A stretch of DNA of 26,210 bases, from NCBI GenBank assembly GCA_017523995.1, contig JAFWUX010000067.1:1-26210 (forward strand), written 5' to 3'. This document shows positions 14,784 to 22,153 of this stretch, piece by piece. Each line of letters opens with the position of its first letter. Position 1 is the stretch's first letter. This DNA is from Oscillospiraceae bacterium. Lineage in GTDB: Bacteria > Bacillota_A > Clostridia > Oscillospirales > Ruminococcaceae. The translations under genes and the position numbers were made by a program. Below the pieces are notes generated by a model, which searched no databases, was not told the DNA's origin, and saw only the letters and a program-made list of their open reading frames with translations.

Positions 14784-15653
14784 ATGCCGATTCTGGAAGC
14801 AAAGAATCTGACCTATACCTACAGCATCGGTTCGCCGTTTGAAAAGACGGCGATTGACCACATCGACCTGCAGATCGAGCAGGGGGATTTTGTCGGCATC
14901 ATCGGGCACACGGGCTCGGGCAAATCGACGCTCATGCAGATGATGAACGGACTGCTCAAACCGACAGACGGCACTGTCCTGCTGAACGGCAGGGATATCT
15001 GGGAAAAGGGCGCCGACCGCAGAGCCGTGCGCTTTCAGGTCGGGCTGGTGTTTCAGTATCCGGAATATCAGCTCTTTGAGGAGACTGTTTATAAGGATAT
15101 TGCGTTCGGTCCGAAAAATATGGGGCTTGATGAAAAGGAGATCGACCGCAGAGTGCGCGAGACTGCGGAGGCAGTCGGGCTGAGCGAGGAGCTGCTGGAA
15201 AAGCCGCCCTATGCACTCTCCGGCGGACAGAAGCGCAGAGTCGCGATTGCGGGCGTCATGGCGATGGAGCCGAAGGTGCTGATCCTCGATGAACCTACCG
15301 CAGGACTTGATCCGAAGGGCAGAACCACCATCCTGACGCAGCTCTCCGCCTATCAGAAGCGGACAGGCTGCACGGTCATGCTTGTCTCGCACAGCATGGA
15401 GGATGTTGCGAAATATGTCTCGAAGCTGCTGGTGCTCTCGCATGCGAAGATCGTCTGCTATGATACGCCGGCGAATGTCTTTGCGCGCGGCGATTCGCTT
15501 GAGGAGATGGGGCTCGCCCTGCCGCAGATCACCCGTGTGTTTCACGGTCTGCGTGCGCGCGGCATCGACTTTCCCGATGAGGTCTACACGGTCAAATACG
15601 GCGCGGAGCTGCTGCTGAAGGCGCTTGCGGAAAGGGGCGGCAGATCATGCTGA
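14784..15653 (+). CDS. ecfA2: ECF transporter ATPase, EcfA2 subunit
   Basis: The second ATPase of the ECF module, pairing with EcfA1. The 289-residue protein has Walker A GHTGSGKST (41-49), Q-loop FQYPEYQLF with Gln91, signature LSGGQ (145-149) and Walker B ILDEPTAGLD (167-176). The FQYPEYQLFEETV form distinguishes A2 from A1. A 106-bp gap separates it from ecfA1. That gap contains TTGACA at 14706-14711 but no matching -10, so I do not call a promoter. AAAGGAA about ten bases upstream sets the start. The 3' end overlaps ecfT by seven bases, so the T subunit is translationally coupled. Confidence 0.95.
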   Translation: MPILEAKNLTYTYSIGSPFEKTAIDHIDLQIEQGDFVGIIGHTGSGKSTLMQMMNGLLKPTDGTVLLNGRDIWEKGADRRAVRFQVGLVFQYPEYQLFEETVYKDIAFGPKNMGLDEKEIDRRVRETAEAVGLSEELLEKPPYALSGGQKRRVAIAGVMAMEPKVLILDEPTAGLDPKGRTTILTQLSAYQKRTGCTVMLVSHSMEDVAKYVSKLLVLSHAKIVCYDTPANVFARGDSLEEMGLALPQITRVFHGLRARGIDFPDEVYTVKYGAELLLKALAERGGRSC

Positions 15654-16453
15654 AGGATATCACGCTCGGGCAGTATTTCCCGATGGACAGCGTTGTCCAC
15701 AAAATGGACGCGCGCTATAAGATCGTCATCACGCTGCTGTTTCTTGTCATGCTGTTCTGGGGGCAGCATCTGACCTCGCTGATCGCCGGACTGCTGTTTG
15801 TAATCATTGCGACGGTCTGCTCGAAGATTCCGCCGAAAATGCTCATCAAGAGCATCAAGCCGATTGTTCCGATTCTGATTGTGACAGGGCTGCTCAATCT
15901 CTTTATGCTCGACGGCGGCAAGACCTATTTTGCCTGGAAGTTCCTCAAGATCACCGAGCAGGGCGTGCAGACCTCAATCTTTATGCTGGTGCGCATCTGC
16001 CTGCTGATTGCGGGCACTTCGCTGCTGACCTATACAACATCCCCGATCGTGCTGACTGATGCGATCGAGTCGCTGCTTTCACCGCTCAAAAAGCTGAAAA
16101 TGCCGGTGCATGAGCTTGCCATGATGATGACGATTGCGCTGCGGTTCATCCCGACGCTGATTGAGGAGACGGACAAGATCATGGCGGCGCAGAAGGCGCG
16201 CGGCGCGGATATGGAAAGCGGCAGCCTGATGCAGCGTGCGCATGCACTGATCCCGATTCTGATTCCGCTGTTTGTTTCGGCGTTCCGGCGTGCAGAGGAG
16301 CTTGCGCTCGCGATGGAGTGCCGCTGCTATCACGGCGGCGAGGGCAGAACACGGCTGCGTGAGCTCAAGAGCAGCATGCGGGATTATGTCGCGCTGGCAC
16401 TGACGATTCTGCTGTTTGCAGCGGTCATCATCCTGAACATTGTGCTGCACTGA
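15647..16453 (+). CDS. ecfT: ECF transporter transmembrane subunit EcfT
   Basis: The integral membrane coupling subunit linking EcfA1/A2 to substrate-binding S components. The 268-residue protein has several hydrophobic segments (about 28-58, 70-88, 110-130 and a C-terminal one at 248-267) and the cytoplasmic coupling helices. The first Ala-Arg-Gly motif is intact in AAQKARGAD (184-186). The second, usually ARG/ARC in AMEARGY-type sequences, reads AMECRCY (222-228): the Arg is kept and its neighbours are Cys. Length and layout are normal. Confidence 0.94.
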   Translation: MLKDITLGQYFPMDSVVHKMDARYKIVITLLFLVMLFWGQHLTSLIAGLLFVIIATVCSKIPPKMLIKSIKPIVPILIVTGLLNLFMLDGGKTYFAWKFLKITEQGVQTSIFMLVRICLLIAGTSLLTYTTSPIVLTDAIESLLSPLKKLKMPVHELAMMMTIALRFIPTLIEETDKIMAAQKARGADMESGSLMQRAHALIPILIPLFVSAFRRAEELALAMECRCYHGGEGRTRLRELKSSMRDYVALALTILLFAAVIILNIVLH

Positions 16454-16454
16454 T

Positions 16455-19058
16455 ATGAAAGAACGAGTAAAACCGCATCTTTACCGGATGCTGAGCTTTC
16501 TGATTCCGTGCCTGCTTATGCTGGCGGTGTTCGCGCTGGACGGCAGATATCCGTTCGGCGAGGATGCACTTCTGGAATCAGATTCAGCGGCGCAGTATTA
16601 TCCGTTTCTGCTGCTGCTGCGCAGAACTGTCCGCTCCGGCGGCAGTCTGCTCTATACATGGCGCGCCGGATTCGGTACGAATTTCTGGGCGCTGATTGCT
16701 TACTACTGCCTGAATCCGTGGAACCTGATCGCAATCGCCCTGCCGGAATCAATGGTGCAGGGATTCCTCTCGCTGTCAGTCTGTTTCCGGATTGGGCTTG
16801 CCGGTTTCTGCACCGCAGTTCTGATGCAGACGGTCTCGAGAAAGCAGGATCTCTCGATTGTGATCTTTGCTTCGTGCTACGGGCTGAGTCAGTGGTTCAT
16901 CTGGAATTATTTTCAGCTGATCTGGCTCGATGCGGCAGCGATGATGCCGCTACTGCTCGCGGGGATGTACCGTCTGGTGCGTGACGGGCGCTGCAAAATG
17001 TTCATCGCGGTGCTGGTGCTCTCGCTGATCTGCAATCCGTATTTCAGCTTCATCACCTGCATGATGACGTTTTTCTGCTGGGTCTGTGCGCTGATCATCC
17101 TGAAAAAGCCGCTGCGGGCGCTGTCCCGTGAGGCGGGACGCTTCTTCGGGAGCGCGCTGCTTTCGGGCGGCATCGCGGCTGTCATTCTGATCCCGCTGGC
17201 ATTTGCCGTGCGGAATACGGGCGCTGCGGCGCAGGCATTTCCCGATCTGCTGGAGTTCCCTGACAGCTTCACGGAGCTGCTTGGCAGACTTGTCTCCATG
17301 ACCTATCCGATCCAGCATATCGGCATGCCGAATCTCTCGTGTACAATGCTCGGCGTACTGCTGTTTACCGGCTATCTGACGGCAAAGCGGATTCCGCTGC
17401 GCGAGCGTCTGACGGTCGCAGGACTGCTGGGGTTTCTGCTCGTGAGCCTCTGGTATCCGCCGCTGGATTTCATCTGGCACGGGCTGCATGTCCCGAACGG
17501 ATTTATCCACCGGTTTGCATTTCTTGTGCCGTTTGTCCTGCTGATGGCAGGCTGGCGCTTTACATCGACACTGCCGGAGACAGACGGGCTCCCGCTGCGC
17601 AGGCGTCTGCTGCGGCTTTGCGCGATGCTTGCTGTCACGGGCGGGCTCTGTGCGCTGGCTGTGTACCATGAGACAACCGATATCATCTTGATTCCGGTTC
17701 TGTTTACGCTCGGCTACTGCGCGCTGTATCTCTGGCGGTATCTGAAGCCGCAGAGCGGCGCTGTGCTTGGCGTCATGCTGCTGGTGACCGTCTGCGGGGA
17801 GATGTTCGTCTCCGCGAAGAATCTGGTGGAGTTTCTGCCGGAGCTTTACAGCGCATCCGATCTCACCGCAAAGCCGGAGCAGAAGCGCGCTGCAGCTGCT
17901 ATCTGGGAGGCGGAGCGCGGAAGCCCGAAGCGCACCGCATTTGTCACGGGATACGGCTTCAATCCGGAGCTGTTCTGTGATCTGCGGTTCGGCGGCACGC
18001 TTTATTCCTCGCTGATCCCCGGCGATTTTGCCGATACGCTCTCGTATCTCGGCATGTTCTCCGGCGCCGATCAGAACCGCTATTTCTATCATCCGCTGCC
18101 GCCGCTTTCGATGCTGCTGACGGATATCCAATATGTCATTGCGCCTGCGGGCGGCGATTTTCCGGCGGCGTTCTATGCACCGCTCGGAAAGACCTGTGTG
18201 CAGAAATTTGCATACGATCTGCCGTTCGGATTCTGTATTCCCGCGCCGCTGACCGAACCGGAAGGCGGCAGCTTTGCGGAGCGTCAGAACGCGCTGTTTC
18301 ACCAGATCACTGATACCGATGCAAATGTCTGCGTGCCGCTGCAGCCGGAAATCACGGTTTCCGATCAGGCTGTGAACGCCGCGGATGACAGCATCATGCT
18401 TGATACCGGTGACAGCGAAAAAACAACCGTGACCTACACCTTTACCGCCGATGCAGACGGCTGGTATCTCTATGACATGCTGCCCGATGCGGCACTTTGC
18501 AGCACAGTCCGGCAGTATGTTGTAAAGCACGGCGACGAAACTGTCGATTCGGAGCTTTTCCTCAAAGATGAGCCCTATGAACAGCTCGCCGTGATGCGGT
18601 CTGTCGGGGCGTGCAGGGCGGGGGAGCAGATCACCGTCAAAATGACATTCGGCGCGCAGGCGAAAGGCAGTCTGCGGATACAGGCGGCACGGCTCGATGA
18701 ATCTGCCTTTGCCGCGTGCATGCAGCAGATTTCACAGGCAGCGCCGGAGCGCGTTCAGGTGCAGGATACGGAGATCCGGCTGCATGTGACCGCATCTGCG
18801 GAGCGCCCGCTGCTCTATCTGCCGGTGCCCTTTGAAAAGGGCTGGCACGCAGAGATCGACGGCGAACCGGCTCCGCTGACAGAAGCGCTGCCCGGCATGC
18901 TCGGGCTGCAGCTGACACCCGGCGAACACACGGTGCGGCTCCGTTATCTGCCGCAGGGATTTGCGGCAGGCTGCGCGGTCAGCATCTGCAGCGGACTTCT
19001 GTGCGCGGTACTGCTGCTGCGCCGCAGATTCAAATCCCGCACACCGAAGGAGAATTGA
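16455..19058 (+). CDS. YfhO-family polytopic membrane protein
   Basis: An 867-residue membrane protein of the YfhO type. The N-terminal signature LLESDSAAQYYPFLLLL (39-55) with Asp43 and Gln47, then LLYTWRAGFGTNFWALIAYYCLNPWN (65-90), is characteristic. About a dozen membrane helices cover roughly residues 11-460. An extracytoplasmic part (about 470-830) ends in a beta-sandwich-like segment, and a last helix lies near 838-856. In Bacillus YfhO is needed for glycosylation of lipoteichoic acid, and the family is GT-C-like; the role here is inferred as cell-envelope glycosylation. The ATG follows the ecfT stop directly. It separates ecfT from truA, which are usually adjacent. Confidence 0.85.
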   Translation: MKERVKPHLYRMLSFLIPCLLMLAVFALDGRYPFGEDALLESDSAAQYYPFLLLLRRTVRSGGSLLYTWRAGFGTNFWALIAYYCLNPWNLIAIALPESMVQGFLSLSVCFRIGLAGFCTAVLMQTVSRKQDLSIVIFASCYGLSQWFIWNYFQLIWLDAAAMMPLLLAGMYRLVRDGRCKMFIAVLVLSLICNPYFSFITCMMTFFCWVCALIILKKPLRALSREAGRFFGSALLSGGIAAVILIPLAFAVRNTGAAAQAFPDLLEFPDSFTELLGRLVSMTYPIQHIGMPNLSCTMLGVLLFTGYLTAKRIPLRERLTVAGLLGFLLVSLWYPPLDFIWHGLHVPNGFIHRFAFLVPFVLLMAGWRFTSTLPETDGLPLRRRLLRLCAMLAVTGGLCALAVYHETTDIILIPVLFTLGYCALYLWRYLKPQSGAVLGVMLLVTVCGEMFVSAKNLVEFLPELYSASDLTAKPEQKRAAAAIWEAERGSPKRTAFVTGYGFNPELFCDLRFGGTLYSSLIPGDFADTLSYLGMFSGADQNRYFYHPLPPLSMLLTDIQYVIAPAGGDFPAAFYAPLGKTCVQKFAYDLPFGFCIPAPLTEPEGGSFAERQNALFHQITDTDANVCVPLQPEITVSDQAVNAADDSIMLDTGDSEKTTVTYTFTADADGWYLYDMLPDAALCSTVRQYVVKHGDETVDSELFLKDEPYEQLAVMRSVGACRAGEQITVKMTFGAQAKGSLRIQAARLDESAFAACMQQISQAAPERVQVQDTEIRLHVTASAERPLLYLPVPFEKGWHAEIDGEPAPLTEALPGMLGLQLTPGEHTVRLRYLPQGFAAGCAVSICSGLLCAVLLLRRRFKSRTPKEN

Positions 19059-19817
19059 ATGCGCACACTCAAAATGACAATCGCATACCGCGGCACGCGC
19101 TATCACGGGTTTCAGCGTCAGCCGAATGCCGCGACCGTGCAGGGCGAGCTTGAGCAGCAGCTTGCGCGTGTGCTGAACGGTCCTGTGACCGCCTACGGCT
19201 GCTCGCGGACCGATACCGGCGTACATGCAAATATGTTTGTGCTGCACCTGCATACCGAGCGGGAAATCCGCTGCAAGAATCTCGTGCGCGCTCTGAACGG
19301 CTATCTGCCGGACGATATCTCCGTGCTGGACTGCGAGGATGCGCCCGCGGAATTCCACGCGCGCTTTGACTGCAAGGGTAAGGAATATCTCTACCGCATC
19401 CACTGCCACGAGAGCAAAAACCCGTTCCTCACCGATCTGGCGTTCCATTACCGCAGACCGCTCGACATCGAGAAGATCCGCTATGCTGCAGGACAGGTCA
19501 TCGGGACGCGGGACTTCCACAGCTTCTGTGCGCAGGCAACGCCGGAGACAAACTGCATCCGGACAATCTACGGAACATCCGTTGAAGCCTCGGGCAGTGA
19601 TGTCGCAATCCGGATTCGCGGCGACGGATTTCTCTATAATATGGTGCGGATTTTTGTCGGGACGCTGCTCGATATCAATGAAGGCATTTTTCCGCCCGAT
19701 GCGATGCCGCAGATTCTCGCGGCAAAGGATCGCCTCGCGGCAGGCAGAACCGCAATGGCGCACGGGCTGTATCTCAATCAGGTGTTCTATTCGGAAGCTG
19801 ATTGCAGGAATATGTAA
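19059..19817 (+). CDS. truA: tRNA pseudouridine(38-40) synthase TruA
   Basis: TruA converts uridines 38-40 of the tRNA anticodon arm to pseudouridine. The 252-residue protein starts MRTLKMTIAYRGTRYHGFQRQ and carries the catalytic Asp52 in SRTDTGVHA, the KEYLYRI motif (about 108-114), FHSFCAQ and the RIRGDGFLYNMVR segment typical of the family. AAGGAG at 19047-19052 is six bases before the ATG, and the start directly abuts the yfhO stop. The grouping ecfA1-ecfA2-ecfT-truA is common in Firmicutes, which supports a shared ancestral order with yfhO inserted. Confidence 0.96.
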   Translation: MRTLKMTIAYRGTRYHGFQRQPNAATVQGELEQQLARVLNGPVTAYGCSRTDTGVHANMFVLHLHTEREIRCKNLVRALNGYLPDDISVLDCEDAPAEFHARFDCKGKEYLYRIHCHESKNPFLTDLAFHYRRPLDIEKIRYAAGQVIGTRDFHSFCAQATPETNCIRTIYGTSVEASGSDVAIRIRGDGFLYNMVRIFVGTLLDINEGIFPPDAMPQILAAKDRLAAGRTAMAHGLYLNQVFYSEADCRNM

Positions 19818-19852
19818 CCGCAGAAACGGACAAAAGAAAGAAGGGCTGCAAT

Positions 19853-21064
19853 TTGGAAAAGAAAAAAACGGGAACGAAGCCCGTCAAAAGCGGCAGCGCG
19901 GCAAAGGATATCTATGCGATGCGCAAGCGGAAAAAGCGGCGCAAGGTGCTCAAGCAGAGCATCTGGATGCTGCTGCTTGCCGTGACCGTGCTGGTGCTCT
20001 ATCAGCGGCGTGATTCGTGGATTCCGAAGCTTGAGACGATCGGCGTGCGGCATCAGAGCCAGCAGAATGCAGGCACCGCAACAGAGGGCAACTTCCCGAT
20101 CTCGATCTACGGCGACAAGGACTACCGGCTCGCGGAGACAGGCGGCAAGCTGCTGGTGCTCAGCGATTCCTATCTCTATATCTATGAGACGGACGGTTCG
20201 CTCACTGCCGCAAGACAGCACACCTACGGCAATGCGATGATGCAGACCGCCGGCGACTACGCGCTGGTCTATGAGAACGGCGGCACGCGGTTCCGGCTCG
20301 AAACGCCCGTCAAGAGCCGCTTTGAGAAGGTGCTCTCCGATCAGATCATCTTCGGCAGAGTCTCCGAAAACGGCGTGACGGCGCTTGTCACCGCCTCGGA
20401 CAGCTGCGCCTGTAAAATGTTTGTATTTAACAATAAGGGACAGCAGATTTATGAGCGGAAATGTGTGGAGCGCATTGCCGATCTCGCCTTCCATCCCGAT
20501 GATACCGGCTGCTATGCCGTCCGGCTCGAAGCGGAGAACGGCGTGATGAAATCTGTCGTGAATTCCTATAGTTTTTCGGGCGGAGATTATATTTGGTCGA
20601 GTCAACCCCTTGACATGCTCGCGATTTCGGTATATAATACCAGTGAGGGGGATATCTTCATTCTCGGAGATACCAGGTGCTGCTATCTGGATGCGAACGG
20701 CATCGTAAAAACAAGCTACAGCTATCCGGATAAGCTTGTGCGCGGCGTATTCTCGGGCAGTGCGGCGGCGCTCCTGCTCGGAAACGATGAGACGCGGACA
20801 AAAACGGTTGTCGTTCTGAACGGACCTTCCGGCACGCCTGCAATCCGGAGCTACGAAAAGGATGTCTGCGACATCGGATTCGTGCCGGAGGATGAGGCAC
20901 TGCTTGTCCAGATGCGCAGAGAGATTGAAACGCTCAGCTATCAGTGCAATGTCCTGCAGACAACGCCTGTCACGGAAAGCTATGACGGTTTCCTGCGGAT
21001 CGGGCGGAACCTGTTTCTGCACAACTATGATCACATTGAACGGCTGGAATACAGCGGCTCCTGA
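19853..21064 (+). CDS. DUF5711-like membrane-anchored beta-propeller-type protein, TTG start
   Basis: A 403-residue protein from a TTG codon. It has a strongly basic cytoplasmic tail (1-35, with RKRKKRRK), one membrane helix (about 36-50) and a long extracytoplasmic part made of repeated short strands. Motifs such as LLVLSDSYLYIYETDGS and SEGDIFILGDTRCCYLDANG resemble blades of a propeller. This matches the DUF5711 type common in Clostridia; the function is unknown. The TTG at 19853 has AAGGG at 19841-19845 at good spacing and gives a normal N-terminus. An earlier TTG at 19802 inside truA would add non-conserved residues. An internal perfect promoter sits at 20610-20638. Confidence 0.78.
   Translation: MEKKKTGTKPVKSGSAAKDIYAMRKRKKRRKVLKQSIWMLLLAVTVLVLYQRRDSWIPKLETIGVRHQSQQNAGTATEGNFPISIYGDKDYRLAETGGKLLVLSDSYLYIYETDGSLTAARQHTYGNAMMQTAGDYALVYENGGTRFRLETPVKSRFEKVLSDQIIFGRVSENGVTALVTASDSCACKMFVFNNKGQQIYERKCVERIADLAFHPDDTGCYAVRLEAENGVMKSVVNSYSFSGGDYIWSSQPLDMLAISVYNTSEGDIFILGDTRCCYLDANGIVKTSYSYPDKLVRGVFSGSAAALLLGNDETRTKTVVVLNGPSGTPAIRSYEKDVCDIGFVPEDEALLVQMRREIETLSYQCNVLQTTPVTESYDGFLRIGRNLFLHNYDHIERLEYSGS
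20610..20638 (+). promoter_or_regulatory. Perfect consensus sigma-A promoter inside the DUF5711-like gene
   Basis: TTGACA at 20610-20615 and TATAAT at 20633-20638 are separated by exactly 17 bp. Both hexamers are perfect. It points toward the CvpA-family gene and clpE. Transcription would begin near 20645, about 490 nt upstream of the CvpA-family start codon. Confidence 0.65.
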
Positions 21065-21137
21065 AAGCCCTTTGCGGCACAGAAAAAAATTGCATCCGCT
21101 TTGCGGCGGAATGTGAAGAACAACGGAGGAATTGTGC

Positions 21138-22052
21138 ATGAGCACAACATTATGGTGGATATTTGACATTGCAGTCATTCTGATTGCAGTGTATGTTATT
21201 GTGACAAACGGCAAGCGCGGCGTGACAAAATCATTCGTGCTCGCGATCGGTTACATCATCACAACAGTTGCCGCCTCGCTGCTTGCAGCGGCTGCAGCGC
21301 CGGTGCTGTATCATTCTGTTGCACATAACAATAATATTTCCGGCATTATTACAGCAAACAAGCATATGGATTTTCCGCAGGTGTTTGCAACAGCGATTAC
21401 CGAGCAGGAATACGGCTTTGTGGCGGATTCACAGGCGGTTCTCAAAATCCTGTCCGATCCGGAGAAAAATCAGGAGTTTGAGGACGCACTGTATCAGTAC
21501 GCAAATGTCAAGACCGGCGGAACCGTTGCAGTCAAATCCGATTTTGACGCGGTGCTCCGCGAGGCGTTTATCTCGAGCTACGGCAATCAGCTCGGAGACC
21601 GTCTGCCGAAATATGTCCGCATGTACTTTGAGCGGCAGGTCAGACAGGATCCCGGCATGATGCGTGAGCTGATTTCGACTTATTATAACGGCAGCATGTC
21701 CGATGAGCAGCGTGCCGAGGTGCTCGAGCAGGCGATCGCCGCCAAACCGACCACCGAGGTGCTGCAGATCTTCATCTATTTCATCATCTTCTCGGTGGTG
21801 ATGGTCATTGTTGCGATCATCAGTGCGGTGCTCCAGAACCGCATGTTCTTCAACATCCAGAATTCGACGGATCACGCTGTCGGTGCGCTGCTCGGCGTGC
21901 TCGAGGCAGGTGCAATGCTCGTGCTGCTGACGCTGCTCGTGCGCCTGATTGTCCTGCTCACAGGCGGCAGCACGGCACTGTTCAATGATGAGACCATTGC
22001 AGATTCCATCCTGTTCTCATTCTTCTATAATCATCTCGATATTTTGTTATAA
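21138..22052 (+). CDS. CvpA-family membrane protein
   Basis: A 304-residue membrane protein of the CvpA type: N-terminal helices (about 6-22 and 33-55) with the G-K-R-G-V-T-K-S-F motif between them, a long extracytoplasmic or peripheral insert (about 60-205), and C-terminal helices (about 210-235 and 250-280) with AVGALLGVLEAGAMLVLL. CvpA was named for colicin V production in E. coli; the wider family acts in envelope processes that are not well defined. GGAGGA at 21125-21130, seven bases before the ATG, fixes the start against a TTG at 21132. The stop codon overlaps the predicted clpE -10 box. Confidence 0.85.
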   Translation: MSTTLWWIFDIAVILIAVYVIVTNGKRGVTKSFVLAIGYIITTVAASLLAAAAAPVLYHSVAHNNNISGIITANKHMDFPQVFATAITEQEYGFVADSQAVLKILSDPEKNQEFEDALYQYANVKTGGTVAVKSDFDAVLREAFISSYGNQLGDRLPKYVRMYFERQVRQDPGMMRELISTYYNGSMSDEQRAEVLEQAIAAKPTTEVLQIFIYFIIFSVVMVIVAIISAVLQNRMFFNIQNSTDHAVGALLGVLEAGAMLVLLTLLVRLIVLLTGGSTALFNDETIADSILFSFFYNHLDILL

Positions 22053-22053
22053 T
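22045..22053 (+). promoter_or_regulatory. Extended -10 promoter for clpE
   Basis: TG at 22045-22046 followed by T and TATAAT at 22048-22053 makes an extended -10. No good -35 is visible, as is common for this promoter type. Transcription would begin near 22060, giving a leader of about 94 nt. I see no CtsR-type heptamer repeat (GGTCAAA) and no CIRCE repeat near it. Confidence 0.5.
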
Positions 22054-22063
22054 ATCATGTGCA

Positions 22064-22093
22064 CCTCTGCTGCGGAGTTTTCTGCTGCAGAGG
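22064..22093 (+). promoter_or_regulatory. clpE leader hairpin 1
   Basis: CCTCTGC (22064-22070) pairs with GCAGAGG (22087-22093) across a 16-nt loop, right at the predicted 5' end of the clpE mRNA. It could protect the 5' end. It could also partly terminate cvpA transcripts, though the following T-run is broken (ATTCCATTTTC). Confidence 0.5.
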
Positions 22094-22112
22094 CGCTGTA
22101 TTCCATTTTCAG

Positions 22113-22143
22113 AAAGGAGCGCGTCCCTGCGCAGATCAGGGAC
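22113..22143 (+). promoter_or_regulatory. clpE ribosome binding site separated from the ATG by a hairpin
   Basis: AAAGGAG at 22113-22119 is the only strong ribosome binding site but is 34 nt from the ATG at 22154. Between them GTCCCTG (22123-22129) pairs with CAGGGAC (22137-22143) around 7 nt. Folding this stem would leave about 13 unpaired bases between the site and the ATG. Alternatively, an in-frame CTG at 22127 has ideal spacing. Confidence 0.5.
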
Positions 22144-22153
22144 CGGTGAAAAT

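Noticed and set aside
16950..18530. 526-codon minus-strand open frame opposite the YfhO-family gene
   Set aside because: Shadow frame with Arg/Gln/His-rich composition and no domain; the plus-strand gene has family signatures.
19787..21214. 475-codon minus-strand open frame
   Set aside because: Antisense of the DUF5711-like gene and of the start of the CvpA-family gene; no domain recognised.
22021..22153. CtsR or CIRCE operator ahead of clpE
   Set aside because: Neither GGTCAAA repeats nor a TTAGCACTC inverted repeat can be found in this interval.
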